Positions 14,635 to 21,397 of a stretch of 27,176 bases of DNA are shown here, in pieces; position 1 is the first letter of the stretch; each line of letters opens with the position of its first letter. A program made the translations under genes and the position numbers. The notes beneath the pieces are model-generated. The model ran no database searches, was not told where the DNA came from, and saw only the letters and a program-made list of their open reading frames with translations. The stretch covers positions 1-27,176 of the forward strand of contig CAZFAP010000051.1 in assembly GCA_964516325.1 (NCBI GenBank). The letters run 5' to 3'. Source of the stretch: CAZFAP01 sp964516325 (lineage in GTDB: Bacteria > Auribacterota > JABMQX01).

Positions 14635-15894
14635 GTGGACCAGTCTTCACATAATACTGGCTTCTCTGCTGGCAGGAGTCTCAGCGACCCGATTGCGGCC
14701 GCCGTTGATAGGCTGCGCTCGCGAAAGGAGAGCCTCCCGGCGATGAAGTATTTTCATAACCTTGCGGCGCAAGCGCTCCAGCCGCCCTCGATTGACAAAG
14801 CAAGGGCGGAGGGACGGAAGGTCGTCGGGTTCTATTGCGCGATGGTCCCCCAGGAGCTGATCGCAGCTTTTGACGCCGTGCCTGTGCGCCTTTGCTCTGG
14901 CATGCCCGCGAGTCCAAACGCTGAGCTGCCCCGTGATTGTTGTCCAGTGGTTACGTCGTCATATCAGCTCCTCCGCGCAGGCAGCGAGTCCACCCTTTCT
15001 CAGATAGACGCGGTCATCATCCCAACCGTGTGCGACTGGAAGACCCAACTTGCTGATCTCGTTGCGAGCCGCCTCCCGACCCTCAGGATGCAAATCCCAG
15101 CCAATAAGAGGGAACCTTCCGCCCAGCGCGAGCGCCTGAGCAGCCTTTCGTCCTTGATTCGCTTTCTCGAGGAAATCACCGGTCGTAGTCTTTCTCGACA
15201 AAGACTTCTCGAAAGCATAAGGACCTATCAACAGGCAAACCTCGCCACGCGGCAGCTTGCCGATTGTCTGCTCGCCGATGTCCCTCGGGTTCGGGGAAGC
15301 GACGTTCTCCTTGTGATGAACGTCTCGTTTTACAGCGACATTCCGTCCTGGACCAGCGCCGTGTTCCACTTGGTCTCGGAAGCGCAGCAGGAGCAAGCCA
15401 GGAACGATAGCTCGAAGCCCGGTCCAAGGCTCCTTCTCACCGGGGCGCCCATCATCTGGCCCAACTGGAAAGTGCCGGAAGCGATCGAGGAAGCGGGGGG
15501 TGAGATCGTCGCAGAGGAGCTCTGCTCCGGCGCGAGGGTTTTCTACGACCCCGTCAAGATAGACGAGCCCACGATGGATGACATGCTGCGAGCGCTCGCG
15601 GAGCGGTACGCCCTCGCGTGCACCTGCCCCTGCTTTGTCCCCAACGATGACCGGATTTACCGAAATATCACGCTGGCTCGACGATACCGCGTTGGGGGAA
15701 TCATATACCACAATCTGAGAACCTGCTACCTCTACCAAGCGGAGGCTGGCAGCTTCAGGAAGAAATTCCGGGAGTTGGACATCCCCTTCCTCGAAATCGA
15801 GACCGACTACTCGCCCGAGGACCGCGAACAGGTCACCGTCCGGATCGAGCCTTTCATCGAGATGCTGCGCAGCCGCATCAGAAGACCTGACTGA
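14635..15894 (+). CDS. HgdB/YjiM-like iron-sulfur protein, copy 2
   Basis: Second HgdB/BcrB/YjiM-type protein, 419 residues. It has GRKVVGFYCAMVPQELIAAFDAVPVRL at the start of the conserved region and the same three Cys sites as copy 1: C102/C103 in RDCCP, C133 in VCDWK and C364 in LRTCYLY. The second-domain motif is GAPIIWPNWKVPEAIEEAGGEIV. An extra Cys-rich stretch (CTCPCFVPNDD) precedes the third site. Both copies share the unusual CDWK sequence where CDxKxK is common, so they are paralogues of one subgroup. The GTG at 14635 has AAGGA 12 bases upstream; ATG at 14743 is a shorter alternative. Two D-type subunits plus one activator would match the heterodimer architecture of 2-hydroxyacyl-CoA dehydratases, but the reaction is undetermined. 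Confidence 0.85.
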   Translation: MDQSSHNTGFSAGRSLSDPIAAAVDRLRSRKESLPAMKYFHNLAAQALQPPSIDKARAEGRKVVGFYCAMVPQELIAAFDAVPVRLCSGMPASPNAELPRDCCPVVTSSYQLLRAGSESTLSQIDAVIIPTVCDWKTQLADLVASRLPTLRMQIPANKREPSAQRERLSSLSSLIRFLEEITGRSLSRQRLLESIRTYQQANLATRQLADCLLADVPRVRGSDVLLVMNVSFYSDIPSWTSAVFHLVSEAQQEQARNDSSKPGPRLLLTGAPIIWPNWKVPEAIEEAGGEIVAEELCSGARVFYDPVKIDEPTMDDMLRALAERYALACTCPCFVPNDDRIYRNITLARRYRVGGIIYHNLRTCYLYQAEAGSFRKKFRELDIPFLEIETDYSPEDREQVTVRIEPFIEMLRSRIRRPD

Positions 15895-15898
15895 CCCC

Positions 15899-15919
15899 GA
15901 GCTGCCGCCGAGCAGCCTC
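15899..15919 (+). terminator. Weak hairpin after the long + strand gene run
   Basis: GAGCTGC and GCAGC(C)TC can form a seven-pair stem with one bulged C around a six-base loop, just after the stop of the second HgdB-type gene. It is followed by a pyrimidine-rich but not T-only tract, so it is at best a weak intrinsic terminator. Confidence 0.28.
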
Positions 15920-15950
15920 TTACCGAGCCCCGCTCTTTCCCCCAAACGCC

Positions 15951-15979
15951 TTGCCCTTGGAGACTCACAAGTCTATACT
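15951..15979 (+). promoter_or_regulatory. Putative sigma-70 promoter for the DUF72 gene
   Basis: TTGCCC (15951-15956) and TATACT (15974-15979) are separated by exactly 17 bases, matching 4/6 and 5/6 positions of the sigma-70 hexamers. Transcription would begin near 15986, leaving a leader of about 75 bases before the chosen DUF72 start. This would make the DUF72 and radical SAM genes a separate unit from the long run upstream. Confidence 0.45.
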
Positions 15980-16061
15980 CCGAGAAGAGCAGCGACCGCA
16001 ATGTGGCTCGCACTCGATGAGTACCCAAATCTTCTCCGCAAACCTGTTCGCGGCTCCTACG

Positions 16062-16820
16062 ATGAAGTGGCTGATTGGCACATCCGGTTGGAGCTATGAT
16101 CACTGGCAGGGAGTTTTCTATCCCGACGACCTCAAGAGAAAGGACTGGCTTTCCTTCTACACGCAGACTTTCTCGACCGTCGAGGTGAACTCGACCTTCT
16201 ACCATATGCCGCTCGAGAAGACGATGGACAGTTGGAGGGACAGCACGCCCGACGATTTTGTGTTCACTTTAAAGATGAACCGGCTGGTCACCCACCGGAA
16301 GAAACTGAAAGACGTCAGCCCCCTCCTCAAGCAATTCTTCGACAGGGCGAGGCGCCTCGAGCACAAGTTGGGGGTTGTTCTCCACCAGGTTCCGCCGTCA
16401 ATGAAAAACGATATTCCCCTGCTTGCGTCGTTCCTCAAGCTTTTACCCAAGGACATCAAGCACGCCGTCGAGTTCCGAAATGAATCGTGGTCGGACGACG
16501 AAACCTTTGCCCTTCTTCGTTCTGAGGGCGTGGCGTACTGCATCGTGAGCGCCCCCGAATTGAAAACGCACCTTCAGGCAACCGCTCCCTTTGCCTACGT
16601 CAGAATGCACGGCGAGGGCGGTTGGTACACCACCTGCTACAGCGATAGACAATTGAAGGAGTGGGCGCGGAATATCGTCGAGCTCGCGAGAGAGGGGTGT
16701 GACGGATTTGTCTACTTCAACAACGACTACGCCGGATATGCCGTGCAGAACGCAATCACCCTGCGGTACCACCTTAGCCGTTTGTCCGGACGTTCGGGAA
16801 TCTCAGTAACAGTCCCCTAA
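16062..16820 (+). CDS. DUF72 domain protein
   Basis: Protein of 252 residues that matches the DUF72 (YecE-like, TIM-barrel-like) family along its whole length. The N-terminal signature is GTSGWSYDHWQGVFYPDDL, followed by FYTQTFSTVEVNSTFYHMP. Then come FTLKMNRLVTHRKKLKD, VVLHQVPPSM, HAVEFRNESW, YVRMHGEGGWY and the closing YFNNDYAGYAVQNA. The family is widespread but its biochemical role is unknown. ATG at 16062 begins the protein exactly where family members start, though no good ribosome-binding site precedes it; ATG at 16017 would add a non-conserved 15-residue leader. It is followed after 30 bases by the radical SAM gene, so the two are probably co-transcribed. Confidence 0.9.
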   Translation: MKWLIGTSGWSYDHWQGVFYPDDLKRKDWLSFYTQTFSTVEVNSTFYHMPLEKTMDSWRDSTPDDFVFTLKMNRLVTHRKKLKDVSPLLKQFFDRARRLEHKLGVVLHQVPPSMKNDIPLLASFLKLLPKDIKHAVEFRNESWSDDETFALLRSEGVAYCIVSAPELKTHLQATAPFAYVRMHGEGGWYTTCYSDRQLKEWARNIVELAREGCDGFVYFNNDYAGYAVQNAITLRYHLSRLSGRSGISVTVP

Positions 16821-16850
16821 CGTCGGCGACGAGGAGGATGAACGCTCCTT

Positions 16851-17987
16851 ATGACACCAAGAGAGCCGGTTGCACCGCAATCTTCCCATGGCTGTGCAAA
16901 GTGCGGGCGGGAGTCGAACGCCATAAGCCAGGCGATTGGGGTCTGCGTGGACTGCCTGCGCAAAGGTGGCAAGGAAATCCTGCGGACTGCCGCGGCCATG
17001 CACGCCGAGAATCATGAGCGATTCGGTCTTCCTCCCGCCGTTCCTCGGAGCAGAGGCGGAGTCAGGTGCTCGGTATGCGTGAACAGGTGCTCTCTTGCAG
17101 ACGGGCAGCTTGGCTATTGCGGCGTCAGGAAGAATATCCGAGGAAATCTCGTCGAGCGTTCGGGCGGTCCCGAGCGTGCATTTGTTGAGTGGTATCACGA
17201 TCACCTCCCGACCAATTGCGTGGGAGACTGGGTCTGCCCCGGCGGGACCGGTTCCGGCTACCCTCGGTATGCCCACTGCAAGGGCGCTGAGCGAGGCTAC
17301 AAGAATTTAGCCGTCTTTTATTGCGCGTGCTCCTTCGACTGTCTCTTCTGCCAGAACTGGCATTTCCGCCGACCAGAAAACCGGGACGAACCTCGCTCCG
17401 TCGAGGAGATGGTTGACGCCGTTGACGAAACGACCGCCTGCATCTGCTTCTTCGGGGGCGATCCGACACCGCAAATTCAGCACGCCATCAAGGCATCAGA
17501 GGTTGCGAGAGAGAAGTGCAAGGGGAAGATTCTCAGAATCTGCTGGGAGACGAACGGGAGCATGGACCGCGGCTTCCTTGACCGCGCGGCAGAGCTGAGT
17601 TTTGAATCGGGCGGCTGCGTCAAATTTGACCTGAAAGCGTGGAATGAAAACGTTCACATTGCCCTGACCGGTGTCACCAACAAAAGAACCCTTGAGAATT
17701 TCCGCCATTTGGTAGATTTGTCGTTGAAAAGGCCGGATCCCCCCTTCCTCATTGTGAGCACGCTGCTCGTCCCCGGCTACATGGACGAGACCGAAATCTC
17801 CGGCATCGCTCACTTCATCGCCGAGCTGAATCCCGCCATTCCGTACACTCTTTTGGGATGCTACCCGCACTTCTACATGAGCGACCTGCCGCGAACCTCT
17901 TGGAAGGACGCCCAGCGCTGCGCCGAGATTTGCCAAGAAGCGGGGCTGTCGCGGGTTAGGCTCGTTAATCCGCACCTACTCTGGTAG
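16851..17987 (+). CDS. Radical SAM protein, AmmeMemoRadiSam/PflA-related, with N-terminal zinc ribbon
   Basis: Radical SAM enzyme of 378 residues. The cluster-binding Cx3Cx2C motif is C160, C164, C167 (CSFDCLFCQNW), and the glycine-rich SAM-contact strand follows in ICFFGGDPTPQ. Ahead of it lies the CxxCxxxC...GxCgvR segment (CSVCVNRCSLADGQLGYCGVR) that marks AmmeMemoRadiSam (AmrS) and related activating-enzyme-like proteins. An added N-terminal zinc ribbon (C15, C18, C32, C35) makes it longer than usual. The DPIEKKP/HF.PG block expected between these parts in typical AmrS is replaced by a different sequence containing CVGDWVCPGG, so this is a divergent subgroup. GAGGAGG at 16831-16837 precedes ATG 16851. 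No AMMECR1 or Memo partner is in the window. Substrate unknown. Confidence 0.85.
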   Translation: MTPREPVAPQSSHGCAKCGRESNAISQAIGVCVDCLRKGGKEILRTAAAMHAENHERFGLPPAVPRSRGGVRCSVCVNRCSLADGQLGYCGVRKNIRGNLVERSGGPERAFVEWYHDHLPTNCVGDWVCPGGTGSGYPRYAHCKGAERGYKNLAVFYCACSFDCLFCQNWHFRRPENRDEPRSVEEMVDAVDETTACICFFGGDPTPQIQHAIKASEVAREKCKGKILRICWETNGSMDRGFLDRAAELSFESGGCVKFDLKAWNENVHIALTGVTNKRTLENFRHLVDLSLKRPDPPFLIVSTLLVPGYMDETEISGIAHFIAELNPAIPYTLLGCYPHFYMSDLPRTSWKDAQRCAEICQEAGLSRVRLVNPHLLW

Positions 17988-18068
17988 CGCTGCGCCAGAC
18001 CTCAAGCTACGAGCAAGATATGGGTCCTTGAAATCACGGAAGGTACAGCGAAGGCGAGGCACACTTCT

Positions 18069-18728
18069 CTATAGGCTGATCTGCCTCAGAATCTCGTCGG
18101 TGGTCGTGACGAAGGCGAAACCGAAAGCGAGGTTGAGGAGGCTCGCAAGATGCATTTCCTCGTTGAGCGTGCCCGTTCCGTCGGCGAGGAAGAAGACCCG
18201 GTAATCCCGATAATAGGCATCCCGCGCGGTTGATTCACAGCACATGTTTGTCATAATGCCGGAGATGACGAGGTCCTCGATCTTGAGGCACCGCAGCACC
18301 GTTTCCAGGTCCGTATTGTAGAATGCAGAATAGCGGTGCTTCAGAACGACTTTCTCATTCGGAAGTGGCGCAACGTCGGGATGAACTTCACTTTCCGCGG
18401 TCGCCTCGACACACATTCCCTGCCACCACCACCCCATGATTCCCGCGTCAATCCCGTCGGGATGGTGCACGTGGCGCGTGTAAATGACTGGGCGACCCGC
18501 CTCCCGAAAAGCGCTTATCAGCCGTTTGACATTGGGGAGAATGGCAAGCCCGCCGCACGTGAACGTGGAAGAAGCGTCGTCGAGGAAGAATCGCTGCATG
18601 TCAATGACGAGGAGTGCCGCCTTCTCTTTGTCCAATTCCATCCTATGCTCATTAAACGGCGCAATCTTCTCGAGCCAGACTCGCGCCTTGTGCCCAATGG
18701 AATCCGATGTCACGTACGGCTGCTCCAT
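18069..18728 (-). CDS. Isochorismatase-family cysteine hydrolase
   Basis: Cytoplasmic hydrolase of 219 residues of the isochorismatase/nicotinamidase superfamily. The catalytic triad is visible: D43 in LLVIDMQRFF, K130 in VVLKHRYSAF, and C163 in GIMTNMCCESTARDA, which also supplies the oxyanion-hole and cis-peptide segment. Family members hydrolyse amides, ureas or vinyl ethers; the substrate here cannot be assigned. The reading frame is open for 39 more codons upstream, but ATG at 18728 is preferred because AAGAAGGGG lies about 10 bases ahead and the extra residues are not conserved. It is the last gene of the minus-strand zf-TFIIB/lemA/htpX unit and lies 79 bases after htpX. Confidence 0.88.
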   Translation of the reverse strand: MEQPYVTSDSIGHKARVWLEKIAPFNEHRMELDKEKAALLVIDMQRFFLDDASSTFTCGGLAILPNVKRLISAFREAGRPVIYTRHVHHPDGIDAGIMGWWWQGMCVEATAESEVHPDVAPLPNEKVVLKHRYSAFYNTDLETVLRCLKIEDLVISGIMTNMCCESTARDAYYRDYRVFFLADGTGTLNEEMHLASLLNLAFGFAFVTTTDEILRQISL

Positions 18729-18807
18729 GTATTCTGCCCCTTCTTGAGGTGAGCGTCCCGATCGCCACTGCTCAACGCCAAACTCGCATGCTGGCGCTGT
18801 CCTACCA

Positions 18808-20040
18808 TCAAGGGACGGGTGTGTGCTTGGCCGCGGACACGTCATGCATGCGACTGCACCGAGGGCATTTCACTTTCGGAGAACGAAACGACGGCGGCAC
18901 CTTGAGGAGCACTCCGCAAGGACAATTGATAAACGAGAAGTTGTTCAGCTTGCGGAGCAGGTCGCCAGTCTCCCTCGTCCTCTTCCGCACGTCCGGTTCG
19001 GGCGCCTCGGGCTTTTGTTCCTTCCAGGGCGGTCGGATGCCGACCGGTCGCGATGTTTCCAGCGCACTCTTCGGGACGATTGCCTGATTCCTCGTGTTGG
19101 CGAAGGCTTCTTCGTAGTCATTCAGAGATGCTCCCGCCATCGAGCGAAGAACCCGAATGCGCTCGCTCGTCGGTGGATGGGTCGAGCCGAGGCCGCCGTC
19201 GGCTGAACGGGCCTCCTGGAAGGGATTGACGATGTACATCGGCGCCATCGCCCGGTTCTTCTTATCCTTCAGTCCGGGATTCGACGAAATCTTGTCCAGA
19301 GCGGAGGCGAGTCCTTCGGGGTAGCGCGTGAATAGTGCGCCGCAAGCATCGGCAAGGTATTCCCGCCGTCGGGAAAGCGCGAAATAGAGGAGCTGCGCGG
19401 CAAGCGGACCGAGTATGGCGAAAAGGACTGCGATAAGCAATATCACCGCCTGCGCCTGTCCGCCGCCCCTGCTTCGTCGGCTTCGGTGTCTCCCGCCCGC
19501 GAAACGGATGTTCCGCAGGAAGAAGTCCGCCATCATTGCGATGACGCCAACCATCACGGCGGCGACCATGACGTAGAGCGTGTCGCGATTCTGGATGTGC
19601 GACAACTCGTGCGCAATGACGCCCTGTACTTCATCACGGTTCAGGCGATTCAAAAGGCCCGCGGTAACAGCGACGGATGCATGCTCTGGGTCTCGCCCAA
19701 CCGCAAAGGCGTTCGGGCGGTTGTCGTCAATGATGTAAATCCTGGGCAGTTTCGATATGCCGGACGCAATGCACATCTCCTCGACAATGTTATGGAGCGT
19801 CGGATGGTCGTCCTTGTGTATTTCTCGTGCACCCGCGCTCGACAGAAAAATGGAGTCGCCGCTGTAGTAACTCGTAAGCGAGAGGAATGTCCAGAGGACA
19901 AGCGCGATGACGCCTCCGGTCATGTAAGCTCCCGGCGCAAAGGCTTCCACGGTGAGCATCCCCGCGCCGACCATGAGGACGCCCATGACCGTAATCAGCA
20001 CAACCGATTTTCGCTTATTCGCTCGTATGATTTCCCACAT
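18808..20040 (-). CDS. htpX: HtpX-type M48 membrane metalloprotease with C-terminal zinc-ribbon tail
   Basis: Membrane zinc protease of 410 residues, of the HtpX group that degrades misfolded membrane proteins. It has two N-terminal transmembrane helices and the active site HELSH (H144, E145, H148). Two further hydrophobic segments follow on either side of a basic Arg/Gly-rich loop, and the third zinc ligand is E227 in RRREYLADACG. The conserved STHPPTSERIRVL segment lies further on. Ordinary HtpX ends about there. This one has about 90 more residues ending in a CPCG...CPRC zinc-ribbon-like unit (CPCGVLLKVPPSF and KCPRCSRMH). It lies in a unit with lemA, a common HtpX partner. The tail may bind client proteins or nucleic acid; that is inference. 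Confidence 0.92.
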   Translation of the reverse strand: MWEIIRANKRKSVVLITVMGVLMVGAGMLTVEAFAPGAYMTGGVIALVLWTFLSLTSYYSGDSIFLSSAGAREIHKDDHPTLHNIVEEMCIASGISKLPRIYIIDDNRPNAFAVGRDPEHASVAVTAGLLNRLNRDEVQGVIAHELSHIQNRDTLYVMVAAVMVGVIAMMADFFLRNIRFAGGRHRSRRSRGGGQAQAVILLIAVLFAILGPLAAQLLYFALSRRREYLADACGALFTRYPEGLASALDKISSNPGLKDKKNRAMAPMYIVNPFQEARSADGGLGSTHPPTSERIRVLRSMAGASLNDYEEAFANTRNQAIVPKSALETSRPVGIRPPWKEQKPEAPEPDVRKRTRETGDLLRKLNNFSFINCPCGVLLKVPPSFRSPKVKCPRCSRMHDVSAAKHTPVP

Positions 20041-20065
20041 GGTCTTTCGAGTAGAGGTTAGAAAC

Positions 20066-20145
20066 CGCTGAGAGCGCAGAGAGCGCAGAGGAAACTCCTT
20101 GCCTTCTCAGCGTTCTCCCTGCGACCTCAGCGTCCTCTGCGCTGA
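20066..20145. repeat. Structured short-repeat element between lemA and htpX
   Basis: The 143-base gap holds two tandem 9-base copies of GAGCGCAGA (20072-20080 and 20081-20089). Two near-identical copies of CTCAGCGTYCTC...CTGCG follow at 20106-20123 and 20126-20145. These are mutual inverted repeats: GCGCAGAGG (20083-20091) pairs perfectly with CCTCTGCGC (20134-20142), and CGCTGAG (20066-20072) pairs with CTCAGCG (20106-20112 or 20126-20132). The unit resembles dispersed CGCAGAG-type elements of environmental bacteria. It could fold in the transcript and uncouple htpX from lemA, either by attenuation or by mRNA processing. Confidence 0.7.
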
Positions 20146-20183
20146 AATCTGCTGCCTGTCGTCCGCCCCGGACCGCCCCAGTC

Positions 20184-20756
20184 TCAGAATTGCACTTTTG
20201 GCGCCTCGCGCGCCGCCGTGTCTTTCAACTCAAAGAAGTCCGCCGCCCTGAAGTGGAACAAGCCCGCCGCGATGCTCGTCGGGAACATCTGAGTCTTCAC
20301 GTTGAATCTCATGACGGTGTCATTGTAGAACTGGCGGGCAAACCCGATCTTGTTCTCCGTCGAAGTGAGCTCCTCCTGAAGCGCGAGGTAGTTCTGGTTG
20401 GCTTTCAGCTCCGGGTACGCTTCCACCACGACGAGAAGCCGGCTCAACGCGCCCGAAAGCATGGACTCCGCCTCTGCCTGCTTGGCGACGCCTTGCCCGG
20501 CGGCGCGCTGCGCGATGTTTCGCGCTTCGGTGACCTTTTGGAGCGTCTCCGCCTCGTGTTTGGTGTACCCTTTGACCGTCTCGACGAGGTTCGGGATCAG
20601 GTCCCACCGCCGCTTGAGTTGCACATCAATTTGCGCCCAGGAGTTCTGGACCTGGCTGCGAAGCCGAACCAGCGCGTTGTACACGCCGATCAGCCAGAGG
20701 ATGAACACCACGAACACGCCGCCGATCACGATTAGCACAACGATCTCTGGTCTCAT
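20184..20756 (-). CDS. lemA: LemA family protein
   Basis: Protein of 190 residues with the full LemA layout. An N-terminal transmembrane helix (IVVLIVIGGVFVVFILWLIGVY) leads into NALVRLRSQVQNSWAQIDVQLKRRWDLIPNLVETVKGY. A long helical coil with AYPELKANQNYLALQEELTSTENKIGFARQFYND follows, ending in the family hallmark PxxxF (APKVQF). The N terminus would be outside and the helical part attached to the membrane. The molecular role of LemA is not settled, though lemA and htpX are very often adjacent in envelope-stress units. ATG at 20756 has AAAGGAG upstream and overlaps the stop of the zf-TFIIB gene by four bases. Confidence 0.94.
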   Translation of the reverse strand: MRPEIVVLIVIGGVFVVFILWLIGVYNALVRLRSQVQNSWAQIDVQLKRRWDLIPNLVETVKGYTKHEAETLQKVTEARNIAQRAAGQGVAKQAEAESMLSGALSRLLVVVEAYPELKANQNYLALQEELTSTENKIGFARQFYNDTVMRFNVKTQMFPTSIAAGLFHFRAADFFELKDTAAREAPKVQF

Positions 20757-21193
20757 TCCCTGTCTCCTTTATCTTTCTCGGTTTTCTCACCCAGCAGCAC
20801 GTCTGCGAGGAACGAACCGATTTGTCCGGTTGCGCTCGACGGGACACCCGCCGCCCTCTCGACCCTCTTCAGTCCATGAATCACTCTGTCCAACTCACCG
20901 CCATCGAACCAAAGACCGTGCCCCCTTTTGCACGTGTCAATGACCTCGCCGCCGCCCTCGCCGATGAGCGCCTTCTCCATCTTCCGACGGCAGTAAGGAC
21001 ATTTTCGGGGTTTCTCAGCGGATTTCCTCCCTTGAGGACGGACAAGCCCCTCCGCAGGGAGTTTCAGCGAGACGAGCAGGAGTTCCAATTCATCCTCGTC
21101 GAACCAGACCCCCTTGCACGAGGTGCACACGTCGAGCTCTATCTGCTCGAACTCGACGACAATCATCTCTTCACGGCATGCGGGACAGAACAT
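20753..21193 (-). CDS. Tandem zf-TFIIB zinc-ribbon protein
   Basis: Small protein of 146 residues with two zf-TFIIB-type zinc ribbons. The first has C3, C6, C23 and C26 (CPAC ... CTSCKGVWFDEDELE). The second has CPYC followed by TCKRGHGLWFDGGELDRV, where the last pair reads Cx3H instead of CxxC. The CxxCxGxWFDxxEL signature is typical of the family, whose function is unknown. The C-terminal tail is charged and lacks a membrane helix. ATG at 21193 has GAGGAA immediately upstream and follows a strong promoter, making this the first gene of the zf-TFIIB/lemA/htpX/hydrolase unit. Its stop overlaps the lemA start (ATGA), so the two proteins are probably made in fixed ratio. Confidence 0.88.
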   Translation of the reverse strand: MFCPACREEMIVVEFEQIELDVCTSCKGVWFDEDELELLLVSLKLPAEGLVRPQGRKSAEKPRKCPYCRRKMEKALIGEGGGEVIDTCKRGHGLWFDGGELDRVIHGLKRVERAAGVPSSATGQIGSFLADVLLGEKTEKDKGDRE

Positions 21194-21219
21194 TTTTCTT
21201 CCTCACAATCGCTGGATTC

Positions 21220-21247
21220 ATTATCCCGAAACGGTGCGTGTTGTCAA
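21220..21247 (-). promoter_or_regulatory. Strong sigma-70 promoter of the zf-TFIIB/lemA/htpX unit
   Basis: On the minus strand, TTGACA (21242-21247) and GATAAT (21220-21225) are separated by 16 bases: a perfect -35 and a 5/6 -10. Transcription would start near 21213, giving a leader of about 20 bases that contains GAGGAA ahead of ATG 21193. The rest of the 204-base gap up to 21397 shows no further gene or clear terminator. Confidence 0.75.
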
Positions 21248-21397
21248 GCGCCGAAGCTGACTGTCGGCCGGAACCGCACGGCTTTTCATCCTGCTCGAGG
21301 AAGCCAGCCTGTCAGCCCTCCCACCGCGCCAGGATAAGCGACCCGCTATGCATTCCCTCTCGCCCTGCACAAGCAAGCCCTCGCCCCCGTGCAGAAA

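Noticed and set aside
14959..15945. A 328-codon minus-strand open frame
   Set aside because: It is opposite the second HgdB-type gene, whose Cys motifs and paralogue in the same run prove the plus-strand frame.
17988..18068. Possible bidirectional terminator between the converging radical SAM and hydrolase genes
   Set aside because: The position is right but no stem with a T tract is visible on either strand.
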